DNA of 16,254 bases from an uncultured Bacilli bacterium (GTDB lineage Bacteria; Bacillota_I; Bacilli_A; RF39; UBA660): NCBI GenBank assembly GCA_910579535.1, contig CAJTUR010000030.1, forward strand, positions 1-16,254, given 5' to 3'. The position numbers and the translations under genes were made by a program. The notes beneath the pieces were generated by a model. The model did not search any database, was not told the DNA's origin, and saw only the letters and a list, made by a program, of their open reading frames with translations. Shown here piece by piece: positions 1 to 6,571 of the stretch (the stretch's first letter is position 1; the number at the start of each line of letters is the position of its first letter).

Positions 1-19
1 GTGAAAGGAGTAGATTTTA

Positions 20-895
20 ATGAATAATAATGAAACACAGGGGGGGTTGCATAAAAGTGTAATCAACTGGTATCCAGGTCACATGGCCAAAACCAGAAGA
101 ATCATAGAAGAAAAATACAAATTAATAGACATTGTCTATGAATTAGTAGATGCAAGAATGCCTTTTTCATCAAAAATAAAAGATATTTATGATGTCATTA
201 GAAATAAACCAAAAATTCTTATTATGACAAAAAAAGATTTATGTGACATGAAAATAACTAAAAAATGGGTGGCCTATTACGAAAATTTAGGTACAAAAGT
301 CTTATTAGTAGATTTAAATAATGCGAATGATTTTAAGAAAATCATTGACGTAACCAATGAAATTATGACTTCTCTTCAAGAAAAAAGAGAAGAAAAAGGC
401 ATGAATTCAAAAGAGATACATGCTTTAGTTGTAGGAATTCCCAATGTCGGCAAATCAACATTAATCAATAAATTGGCGAATCGCCATGTGGCAGAAGTAG
501 GAAATACACCAGGAGTCACAAAAAATGTAACATGGCTAAAAACCCCATATAATATTTCATTATTAGACACACCAGGCATACTTTGGCCAAAATTAAACAA
601 TAACACAGTTGCCTACAATCTAGCTTCTTTAGGAACCATTAAAGAAGATGTATTACCTATTGATGAAGTAGCTATTTACATATTAGAAACTCTTTTTAAA
701 TATTACCCAGCTATTTTAAAAGAAAGATATCAAATTGATAGTATAAAAGACATTGAAGAAGTGTATGAAAAAATAGGCCAAAATATCGGAGCCACTAAAA
801 ACGGTGAAGTGGATTATACCCGAGTAAGTAAAAAAATCATTAATGATCTTAGAATGGAATTAATAAAAAACATTACGTTTGATCAAAACATTTAA
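20..895 (+). CDS. rbgA: Ribosome biogenesis GTPase A (RbgA/YlqF)
   Basis: Circularly permuted GTPase that in Bacillus acts late in 50S subunit assembly. The G motifs appear in permuted order: the G4-like TKKD at residues 70-73, then the P-loop GIPNVGKS at 139-146, a GVT segment as G2, and DTPG at 183-186. The N-terminal WYPGHMAK is typical of the YlqF branch and separates it from YqeH, which is also in this window. At 291 residues it has the usual length and includes the C-terminal helical RNA-binding region. A Shine-Dalgarno AAAGGAG at 4-10 sits ahead of the ATG. The promoter lies upstream of the window. The gene ends in a hairpin shared with convergent mscL. G4 has Thr in place of the usual Asn (TKxD), which is common in this branch. 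Family assignment is very secure. Confidence 0.97.
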   Translation: MNNNETQGGLHKSVINWYPGHMAKTRRIIEEKYKLIDIVYELVDARMPFSSKIKDIYDVIRNKPKILIMTKKDLCDMKITKKWVAYYENLGTKVLLVDLNNANDFKKIIDVTNEIMTSLQEKREEKGMNSKEIHALVVGIPNVGKSTLINKLANRHVAEVGNTPGVTKNVTWLKTPYNISLLDTPGILWPKLNNNTVAYNLASLGTIKEDVLPIDEVAIYILETLFKYYPAILKERYQIDSIKDIEEVYEKIGQNIGATKNGEVDYTRVSKKIINDLRMELIKNITFDQNI

Positions 896-926
896 AAAAG
901 AATTCAGTTACTATGAATTCTTTTTT
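894..926. terminator. Bidirectional terminator between rbgA and mscL
   Basis: A perfect 13-bp stem (894-906 with 914-926) with a 7-nt loop. The left arm begins with six A and the right arm ends in a T run extending to 928, so a U tract follows the hairpin in both directions. The structure overlaps the last two bases of the rbgA stop codon and contains the mscL stop codon in its loop, so it can end both convergent transcripts. Confidence 0.85.
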
Positions 927-1345
927 TTAGTTGTAGTTTTCTTCTTACTAGTGGTTTTCTTTTGTTTTAAAAGTTCATCACGAATCTCTAATAAAACAGA
1001 AAGTTCTGTGTCAGGAAGGGGCTCATTCTTTTCAGCTTCAGTAGTTTTTTTATGACCTAGTTTTGATAAGTTATTAATAAATTTTACAAAAATAAACACA
1101 CAGAAAGCGACAATCAAAAAATCAATCACATTTTGAATAAAGCTTCCATAAGTAATTGTAGCTTTATTAATGGTAATAGAAAGATTACTAAAATCAATTC
1201 CTCCTAAAACAATTCCAATTAAAGGCATCAAAACATCATTAACAAGAGAAGTAACAATTTTTCCAAAAGCGCCTCCTACAATCACTCCGACCGCTAAATC
1301 TACCACATTTCCTCTAGAGATAAACTCTTTAAATTCTTTTATCAT
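911..1345 (-). CDS. mscL: Large-conductance mechanosensitive channel MscL
   Basis: Homopentameric cytoplasmic-membrane channel that opens under membrane tension and releases solutes during osmotic downshock. The N-terminal sequence (MIKEFKEFISRGNVVDLAVGVIVGGAFGKIV) is the family signature: an amphipathic N-terminal helix followed by pore-lining TM1. TM2 lies at about residues 65-90 (FLIVAFCVFIFVKF), followed by the cytoplasmic helix. The 144-residue length is close to normal; the excess is a C-terminal tail made almost only of Lys, Thr and Ser (about residues 127-144). A good Shine-Dalgarno (GGAGGTT, minus strand, 1351-1357) precedes the ATG. It is transcribed divergently from the NUDIX gene and converges on rbgA. 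Confidence is very high. Confidence 0.97.
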   Translation of the reverse strand: MIKEFKEFISRGNVVDLAVGVIVGGAFGKIVTSLVNDVLMPLIGIVLGGIDFSNLSITINKATITYGSFIQNVIDFLIVAFCVFIFVKFINNLSKLGHKKTTEAEKNEPLPDTELSVLLEIRDELLKQKKTTSKKKTTTKKKNS

Positions 1346-1370
1346 TAAATAACCTCCAAATCCAGAAAAT

Positions 1371-1379
1371 AGTATAACA
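1371..1379 (-). promoter_or_regulatory. Extended -10 promoter of mscL
   Basis: On the minus strand the sequence TGTTATACT forms an extended -10 element (TG at 1379-1378, TATACT at 1376-1371). No convincing -35 is visible at 17 bp, as is usual for extended -10 promoters. Its position, 25 nt ahead of the mscL start, supports it. The distal end overlaps the promoter region of the divergent NUDIX gene. Confidence 0.5.
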
Positions 1380-1394
1380 TTAAAGGACTTTATT

Positions 1395-1403
1395 TGCTAT
1401 AAT
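1395..1403 (+). promoter_or_regulatory. Extended -10 promoter of the NUDIX/miaA operon
   Basis: TGCTATAAT gives a perfect -10 (TATAAT, 1398-1403) with the TG extension at 1395-1396. The -35 region is poor. The start codon at 1428 follows 24 nt after the -10 box, giving a leader of about 18 nt. It lies back to back with the mscL promoter, so the two may compete for polymerase. Confidence 0.6.
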
Positions 1404-1427
1404 AATGAAAAAGAAAAGAGTGAAAAA

Positions 1428-2051
1428 ATGGAATATTTAGATATTTATGATGAACAAGGACAATTTTTAGAAAAAAAAGAAAGAAGCATTGTCCATAAAG
1501 AAGGATATTGGCACAATACCGTTCATTGTTGGCTTTACGACTTAGAAGGGAATATTTATTTTCAAATTCGCAAAGATAAAAATAAACTTTATACAACGGC
1601 ATCAGGCCATGTTTTGGCTGGTGAAACCATAAAAGAAGCCTTTGGAAGAGAAATAAAAGAAGAATTAGGCTATCAAATTGATTATGAAAAAGCGGAACTT
1701 GTAACGATCAATAAATTTAAGATGGACAGAAAAGAACCCGATGGGAGTATTTTTAAAGATAGAGCTTTTGCCAATATATATGTGTGTTACTTTGAAGGAA
1801 CTTTAAGCGAAATAAACTTCCAAGAAGAAGAGGTAAGGGGTATTGTTAAACTAAACGCTCAAAAAGCTTTAGAGATACTAACAAATGAAAAAGGAGAATG
1901 CAAAGCTATCATTTCTAGTAAGGAAAAAAAGAAAGTAGAAGTAAAAGAAGATACGATCAAATTTGAGGATTTTCTTGTAAATCCAGGGGAGAAGGCTTTA
2001 GAAAAATATGGAAAAGTATTAAAATTCATTTTAAATAAAGTTTCCAAATAA
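1428..2051 (+). CDS. NUDIX hydrolase, IPP-isomerase-like (YfcD-type)
   Basis: Hydrolase that cleaves a nucleoside diphosphate linked to another group, with Mg2+ held by the Nudix helix. A perfect Nudix box GX5EX7REX2EEXGX covers residues 60-82: G60, E66, R74, E75, E78, E79 and G81. The N-terminal layout (DIYDEQGQFLEKKERSIVHKEGYWHNTVHCWLY) resembles the IPP-isomerase-like YfcD group. That similarity reflects fold and does not prove isomerase activity. The C-terminal 60 residues (about 145-207) are a charged, Lys/Glu-rich extension. The Shine-Dalgarno is weak (AAAAGAG near 1412-1418). It is the first gene of an operon and lies 10 nt ahead of the next gene. The substrate cannot be predicted. Confidence 0.9.
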   Translation: MEYLDIYDEQGQFLEKKERSIVHKEGYWHNTVHCWLYDLEGNIYFQIRKDKNKLYTTASGHVLAGETIKEAFGREIKEELGYQIDYEKAELVTINKFKMDRKEPDGSIFKDRAFANIYVCYFEGTLSEINFQEEEVRGIVKLNAQKALEILTNEKGECKAIISSKEKKKVEVKEDTIKFEDFLVNPGEKALEKYGKVLKFILNKVSK

Positions 2052-2061
2052 AGGTGCAAGA

Positions 2062-2739
2062 ATGAATAAACAATATATAATTATAGAGGGAAAAGTGACT
2101 ATAGTTGACGAGCAAGGGAAGGGTGTAAAAACAGATTTATCACAAAATCTTGAAGAAATATTAATTAAAGAAAATGAAATAGAAATGCTAAACAACCATT
2201 TACTTAATATAGAAAATGAGATTGAGGCAAGAAGTGCGTGTATACAAGCTTCTAAAATTATACTAGGAGCAGGATTGGGAATAGTTACTTTAATAAGTTT
2301 ATTTGACTCATGTTCAAACCTTAATGAAATAGTATCATTTTTTAATTTAATTAAAACATTTCAAAATATTCCAAATTTAATTGTTACGGCTATTATGTTA
2401 AGTGTGGGTTTTATGCAAATTCACCCTTGGAAAAAAGAATTAGAAAGTGCTAGAATTCAACAAGTCTATTTAGAAAAAGAATTAACGAATAAAAAAAGTG
2501 AACTTGATATTTTAAGAAAAAATTCTATTAATTTAGAAAGTAAGACCAATTCAATAAATGAAGTAAATGATAAAGAGGCTTTAGCTAAATTAAATCTTTA
2601 TTTTGCAAAATTAGAAGAATACAGCATCAAAAACCAAGCAAGAAAAGAAAAAGGTAAATATGGGGTAGATGAACAAATAAAAAGGGCAATAAAGGATGAA
2701 TATACACGAACTATAAATTTAAAGAAAGGAAAAAAATGA
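2062..2739 (+). CDS. Unrecognised two-TM coiled-coil membrane protein
   Basis: I do not recognise this 225-residue protein. It has an N-terminal charged region, a Glu/Asn/Leu-rich helix likely to form a coiled coil (about 28-58), two hydrophobic segments (about 64-82 and 103-121) joined by a short loop with the only other Cys, then a second long Lys/Glu-rich coiled-coil region (about 124-160 and 172-195). Both helical arms would lie on the same side of the membrane, a helical-hairpin layout. A Shine-Dalgarno AAAGGTG stands 6 nt ahead of the ATG. The TGA stop overlaps the miaA start (ATGA), so translation of the two is probably coupled. It looks like an accessory insertion between a NUDIX gene and a core tRNA-modification gene. 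No function is assigned. Confidence 0.8.
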   Translation: MNKQYIIIEGKVTIVDEQGKGVKTDLSQNLEEILIKENEIEMLNNHLLNIENEIEARSACIQASKIILGAGLGIVTLISLFDSCSNLNEIVSFFNLIKTFQNIPNLIVTAIMLSVGFMQIHPWKKELESARIQQVYLEKELTNKKSELDILRKNSINLESKTNSINEVNDKEALAKLNLYFAKLEEYSIKNQARKEKGKYGVDEQIKRAIKDEYTRTINLKKGKK

Positions 2740-3596
2740 TTGTTTGTATTGTAGGACCAACAGGTGTTGGCAAAACCAAAATGAGTGTAGAACTCGCAAA
2801 AAAATATAAGGGGGTAATTATTAATTGCGACGCCACTCAAGTTTATCAAGAATTAAACATCGGAAGTGCTAAGGTAACAGAAGAGGAAAAAGAAGGGATT
2901 CCCCATTTTTTAATTGACTTTGTAAACCCCAATGACTTTTACACAGTCTATAATTATCAAAAAGATTTAAGAGAATTACTTGAAAAATTTAAAAATCGTT
3001 TTATAATTATTGTTGGTGGAACAGGTCTTTATTTAAAAGCGGGTCTTTATAATTATGAATTTCAAGAAGAAAAAAAGAAAGAGACATTTGTAGAATTAAC
3101 AAACGAAGAACTGTATGCTTTAGCTTTAAAAAAAGATAAAAATTGTCCTATTCATCCTCATAATCGAAAAAGACTCATTCGCTTTTTAAATCGAGAAAAA
3201 GAAAATAAAAAAGAGGAATTAAAACTTCTTTATAACGCTCTTTTCATTGGGCTAACTACTGAAAGGGAGCACCTTTATTCAATTATCAATCAAAGAGTGG
3301 ATAAAATGATGCAAGAAGGATTAGTTGAAGAAGTAAAAATATTATATAAAAAATACCCTGAATCGAAAATTATTCATAGTGCTATTGGTTACAAAGAATT
3401 TCTTCCTTTTTTTAAAAATGAAGAAACCATAGAAAACGTAATAGAAAGAATTAAACAAAATAGTCGTCATTACGCTAAAAGACAATACACCTGGTTTAAT
3501 AATCAAATGGACATAAAATGGTTTGAGGTAAACTACAATTACTTCGAAGAAACCATAACGAATGTACTCAACTATATCAATGAAAACATGAAATAA
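2736..3596 (+). CDS. miaA: tRNA dimethylallyltransferase MiaA
   Basis: Transfers a dimethylallyl group from DMAPP to N6 of A37 in tRNAs that read UNN codons, the first step towards (methylthio)-isopentenyladenosine. The P-loop GPTGVGKT is at residues 7-14. The substrate-binding DATQVYQELNIGSAK segment (D32, Q35) matches the family's D-S-x-Q-V-Y motif, with Thr where Met is usual. GGTGLY is at 94-99 and is followed by the SAIGYKEF and RQYTWF signatures. At 286 residues it is slightly shorter than the usual 300-315, with a trimmed insertion domain. The ATG overlaps the previous stop by 4 nt, and the preceding AAAGAAAGG run can serve as Shine-Dalgarno. Isoprenoid supply links it loosely to the IPP-isomerase-like NUDIX gene upstream, but that link is only suggestive. 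Confidence 0.96.
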   Translation: MIVCIVGPTGVGKTKMSVELAKKYKGVIINCDATQVYQELNIGSAKVTEEEKEGIPHFLIDFVNPNDFYTVYNYQKDLRELLEKFKNRFIIIVGGTGLYLKAGLYNYEFQEEKKKETFVELTNEELYALALKKDKNCPIHPHNRKRLIRFLNREKENKKEELKLLYNALFIGLTTEREHLYSIINQRVDKMMQEGLVEEVKILYKKYPESKIIHSAIGYKEFLPFFKNEETIENVIERIKQNSRHYAKRQYTWFNNQMDIKWFEVNYNYFEETITNVLNYINENMK

Positions 3597-3612
3597 AATG
3601 ACAGGAGGAAAA

Positions 3613-5160
3613 ATGAAAAACAGAAAAAAATACTTAAGCTATTTATTAGCTTTTTCTATTGGTTTAAATTCAAGTCAAAGTACTTATTTTAAACCAACAT
3701 TAAAAACAGAAAAGTCATCAATTAGTTCTTTCAATTTTGAAGAAGAATCTTTAAAAGCACATTTAAGAAAAATAAGACTCGAATACTTAAGGCAAAAAAT
3801 AATAAAGTTTGAAATTCATTACAACTATGAAAACTTTTATCCAAAAGAGACCATGATTGATTTAATAATTGAAGAACAAAATCAAACAGTATGTAAGAAT
3901 AAAAATAATGATTTAACAGAATTAAAAAAAACAATCATTGAAAATAGTTTACAAGATGAAAAGAGTCTTTTTATCTCATTAGAATCAAGAAAAAAATTTA
4001 ATAAAGAGGAACTAGAAAGAGACAAAGTGGCACGAATCGCGCTATCTATAGCTTTAGAAAATAGCTTTAAATGTCCCAGCGACCAATTAGAAGACATTTG
4101 TCGTATGAAAACATTAAAAATTTTGATCCAAACCTTTGATAATAAAAACGTCTTAGCTAAATACGATGAGAAAAAAAATAGTATTTCTATAGATTACGAT
4201 AAAATTAAAAAAAAGTTTCAAAATTTTTATATGAATCAAAACGAAAAAGAATGCATCTTATACCTTGCTAGCAATATAGAACACGAACTCAATCATTGTC
4301 GTGAATTTAAATGTAGTTGTCGAGAAACAGAAAACTTAAGCACAAATATCGCCAGTTATCCGGTATTAAAATTCTTAATTGAAGCTTCCGCTGAATCAGG
4401 GACCTATAACTTTAATCCTGAAATCATGCAAAAAACGAATTCCAAAGATTACTCTTACTATGAACATAGAAAAGAAGAGGCCAATCTCCTTTTTTTAGTA
4501 CTTTTTAAAGAAAATAAAACTTTAGATGAGTATTATAATGCCGTATTTAATAGCGATATTCATAGCTTATTAGATTACTTTGACATTCAAACCAAAGAGG
4601 ACGCTAAAACTTTTTTTTACATCGCTTATTCGGTGGATGCTCATTTAAAAGAAAATGACTTATATTTTTATTTAGCTGAACAATTTGGAAACATTTATAC
4701 TGAACAAGAAATAAAGGAAAAAATAGGGTATACCTATAAATTAGATATTTATAAAATAGCTTTAAAAAATTTAATAAATGAAATGTCTAAAAAGAATATT
4801 AATTTAAATGAAACTCTTTATTTACACAATTTTTTAAAAAGTTATCTCTTAAGCGACATTTACAGATATGAACCAAACTTTCAGACAAGTTTCTCTCAAT
4901 TAGATAGTTATTTTAATACTTACATGAAAGAATACTTTAACACAACCTATGAAAATATAAAAGAACTTGAAAAAAATAACCTTAATTTTTTTATAAATAA
5001 TAATCAAAATGAAACACAAATAAAAAAAGAAAATGACTTCCAAAAATTAGTTGAAAAATACCCATTACTCCAAACCATTGCATGGACTCATTCCTTATCA
5101 CTAATTAATATGCCTCTTTTTGATGACCAACTAACATTAAAAAAAGAGTTAGACTCTTAA
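3613..5160 (+). CDS. Putative exported HExxH zinc metalloprotease
   Basis: A 515-residue protein of no family I recognise. The start is set at ATG 3613 because AGGAGG (3603-3608) stands 4 nt before it; the in-frame ATG at 3598 has no such site. The N terminus (MKNRKKYLSYLLAFSIGLNSSQS) looks like a short signal peptide or anchor. HELNH at residues 224-228 (4282-4296) is a HExxH zinc site, preceded by a hydrophobic ILYLASNIE stretch. Acidic residues E257 and E261 in LIEASAES, about 30 residues on, could be the third ligand, as in gluzincins. Cysteines cluster at about 149-157 and 229-236 (HCREFKCSC). The rest is helical, Asn/Lys/Tyr-rich and without further membrane segments. It lies just downstream of miaA and probably shares its operon. 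The protease call rests on the motif and predicted export. Confidence 0.62.
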   Translation: MKNRKKYLSYLLAFSIGLNSSQSTYFKPTLKTEKSSISSFNFEEESLKAHLRKIRLEYLRQKIIKFEIHYNYENFYPKETMIDLIIEEQNQTVCKNKNNDLTELKKTIIENSLQDEKSLFISLESRKKFNKEELERDKVARIALSIALENSFKCPSDQLEDICRMKTLKILIQTFDNKNVLAKYDEKKNSISIDYDKIKKKFQNFYMNQNEKECILYLASNIEHELNHCREFKCSCRETENLSTNIASYPVLKFLIEASAESGTYNFNPEIMQKTNSKDYSYYEHRKEEANLLFLVLFKENKTLDEYYNAVFNSDIHSLLDYFDIQTKEDAKTFFYIAYSVDAHLKENDLYFYLAEQFGNIYTEQEIKEKIGYTYKLDIYKIALKNLINEMSKKNINLNETLYLHNFLKSYLLSDIYRYEPNFQTSFSQLDSYFNTYMKEYFNTTYENIKELEKNNLNFFINNNQNETQIKKENDFQKLVEKYPLLQTIAWTHSLSLINMPLFDDQLTLKKELDS

Positions 5161-5164
5161 CTCT
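5145..5164 (-). terminator. Terminator of the transglutaminase-fold gene, overlapping both stop codons
   Basis: A 7-bp stem (5145-5151 with 5158-5164) with a 6-nt loop. Read on the minus strand it is followed by a run of T (complement of 5138-5144). The hairpin covers the stop codons of both convergent genes. An alternative 6-bp hairpin (5144-5149 with 5153-5158) uses the same bases and could form in the other transcript. No good U tract follows on the plus strand, so I call it for the minus strand only. Confidence 0.6.
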
Positions 5165-6105
5165 GGATAAATACTTTTATTAAAAAGATGCTCTTTAACA
5201 ATCACTTCTCCTTTCTTATCAATTGATTCAAGCTCAGTTGTATTAATTAAAAAATATTTATGTTGTAAATAATCTTTTCCATCATCACTAACAGGGTCAT
5301 CCCAAGTTAAATCTAAATGCAACCATTTTTCATCAAGATATAAAGCGTTCCATACATGACCCGAAATATCAGTTTGCATCAGTTCTGTCGCCACCTTAAA
5401 ATTTGGAATACCCATTTTTTCTAAAAAGAGAGCCATCGCATCCGTATACCCATTACAAGTTGCATAGCCTTCAATTAAAGCCCCGTAAGCCTTATGCGAT
5501 TGATACTTAGAATCGTTGGTTTCATTTCGTTCAATATCGTATTTAGTATGATTAATAATATAATCATGAATCGTCTTTATTTGATCATAAGAACTCATAC
5601 TTTCATGGATAATCTCATCATAGATTTTAGTAACAGAGGCATCAAGAGCTTTAATTTCTTCTTTTGTATACAAATAATTAATTTTCACATTAATTTCTCC
5701 AGACTCAGAAATAATCGTTTGAATATTAGAAAAACCATTATAAGGATGAACAAAATTATTAATATACGTTAACGTTTCTGGATCATTACTAATCTTTCCG
5801 ACATCTTCTAAACACGCTTTGTATTCACTAGGACAATAAAATGTAAAATCTTCAAAACCACTATTCGTAATCGTATAATAAATATTTAATAGATCGTTAT
5901 AACTTAAAGGGATAAAATCACTTGTATTCTTTACAAAAATAAAGGCATCCTTTTTAAAATAAGCATTAGCATTTTCTACAACGACAAGAGGATTTTTCTC
6001 TAACGATGACGCAATTTTATCGGATATTTTATCTACATTTAAAAAAACGACACCCAAAACAAAGATACAAAAAAGAAGTAAAAAATTTTTTTTTAATAGA
6101 TTCAC
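5149..6105 (-). CDS. Membrane-anchored transglutaminase-like protein
   Basis: The C-terminal half carries the papain-like transglutaminase core with its Cys-His-Asp triad: C217 in GYATCNGY, H250 in SGHVWN and D265 in LDLTWDDP, numbered from the start chosen here. Bacterial members are usually proteases or amidases, or crosslinking enzymes of the envelope. One membrane segment (about residues 8-24) anchors it, with the catalytic domain outside. I choose the GTG at 6105: the Shine-Dalgarno AAGGTGAT (6117-6110) is 4 nt ahead of it, and it overlaps the GTG at 6114 and the ATG at 6111, which therefore lack a site. That gives 318 residues. It overlaps the HExxH gene tail to tail by 12 nt. The first 130 residues outside the membrane are unrecognised. 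Substrate unknown. Confidence 0.82.
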   Translation of the reverse strand: MNLLKKNFLLLFCIFVLGVVFLNVDKISDKIASSLEKNPLVVVENANAYFKKDAFIFVKNTSDFIPLSYNDLLNIYYTITNSGFEDFTFYCPSEYKACLEDVGKISNDPETLTYINNFVHPYNGFSNIQTIISESGEINVKINYLYTKEEIKALDASVTKIYDEIIHESMSSYDQIKTIHDYIINHTKYDIERNETNDSKYQSHKAYGALIEGYATCNGYTDAMALFLEKMGIPNFKVATELMQTDISGHVWNALYLDEKWLHLDLTWDDPVSDDGKDYLQHKYFLINTTELESIDKKGEVIVKEHLFNKSIYPELRV

Positions 6106-6148
6106 AATCATCACCTTAATTCATTTTATCAAACAAAACAAAAAAAAA

Positions 6149-6163
6149 GAAGTGAATTACTTC
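6149..6163 (-). terminator. rpsT terminator
   Basis: A short 5-bp stem (6149-6153 with 6159-6163) around a 5-nt loop, overlapping the rpsT stop. On the minus strand it is followed by about ten T residues (complement of 6139-6148). The stem is weak but the U tract is strong. Confidence 0.55.
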
Positions 6164-6420
6164 ATTCCTTTTAATTTATTTGATAATCTAGATTTTTGTC
6201 TAGCAGCCGTATTTGATTTAATTAAACCTTTACTTACCGCATGATCGATAGTTGTTTGCATATCATTAAATAATCCAGCGGCTTTATCTTTATCATTTGC
6301 TTTTATTGCCAAATCACAATTCTTAATTAAATTTTTAACACGTGCTTTTAATTCATGATTATTTTCTGTTTTCTTAGCAATAACCTTCACAGCTTTTTTT
6401 GAACTTTTAATATTAGGCAT
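6157..6420 (-). CDS. rpsT: 30S ribosomal protein S20
   Basis: Primary 16S rRNA-binding protein of the small subunit, 87 residues and helical. MPNIKSSKKAVKV at the N terminus and the QTTIDHAVSKGLIKSNTAARQKSRLSNKL segment are the S20 signatures. The frame stays open to 6459, but the ATG at 6420 is right: GGAGA (6430-6426) sits ahead of it, the protein then begins at the family's normal MxNIKS, and the promoter -10 at 6455-6450 leaves no room for an earlier start. It is divergent from gpr. In Bacillus subtilis rpsT also lies immediately before gpr. The neighbour on the other side is a transglutaminase-fold gene; in B. subtilis it is holA. Confidence 0.97.
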   Translation of the reverse strand: MPNIKSSKKAVKVIAKKTENNHELKARVKNLIKNCDLAIKANDKDKAAGLFNDMQTTIDHAVSKGLIKSNTAARQKSRLSNKLKGMK

Positions 6421-6449
6421 AAAAATCTCCTTTCTTAAATTCATAATAA

Positions 6450-6478
6450 ATTTTATCAAATAAAGCGATTTTTTGCAA
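6450..6478 (-). promoter_or_regulatory. rpsT promoter (sigma-A type)
   Basis: On the minus strand TTGCAA (6478-6473) and TAAAAT (6455-6450) are separated by exactly 17 bp, with a TG extension (TGA) directly ahead of the -10. The transcript would start near 6443, about 23 nt ahead of the start codon at 6420. The same hexamer pair at the same spacing drives the tRNA operon at 15639-15667, fitting co-expression of translation genes. Confidence 0.8.
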
Positions 6479-6524
6479 ATACTTTCTGTTATTTTTAACT
6501 AAAAAACACAAGATAAAAAGCATT

Positions 6525-6555
6525 TGAATCAAAAAACAAAAAAGAGAACATAATA
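6525..6555 (+). promoter_or_regulatory. Candidate sigma-G-type promoter of gpr
   Basis: TGAATC (6525-6530) and CATAATA (6549-6555) with an 18-bp spacer resemble the forespore sigma-G consensus (TGAATA / CATAnTA). Bacillus gpr is transcribed by the forespore factors sigma-F and sigma-G, so the match falls where expected. The predicted start is close to the Shine-Dalgarno at 6561-6568, giving a leader of about 10 nt. That is short, but similar to other genes here. Confidence 0.45.
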
Positions 6556-6571
6556 AAACCAAGGTGATAAA

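Noticed and set aside
376..606. Open frame on the minus strand inside rbgA
   Set aside because: It is a shadow of the P-loop region of rbgA, with no ribosome site of its own. Similar shadows were left out at 1170-1352, 1390-1602, 1859-2059, 2598-2849, 3731-4097, 5494-5772, 7243-7503, 9532-9744, 11083-11337 and 14865-15074.
1428..2051. Isopentenyl-diphosphate isomerase (Idi)
   Set aside because: The intact Nudix box and YfcD-like layout indicate a hydrolase; nearness to miaA is not enough to claim isomerase activity.
3598..3612. Upstream ATG of the HExxH gene
   Set aside because: It lies 1 nt after the miaA stop without its own ribosome site, while AGGAGG sits between it and the ATG at 3613.
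6421..6459. N-terminal extension of rpsT
   Set aside because: It would place the start inside the promoter -10 box and add 13 residues absent from S20 proteins.
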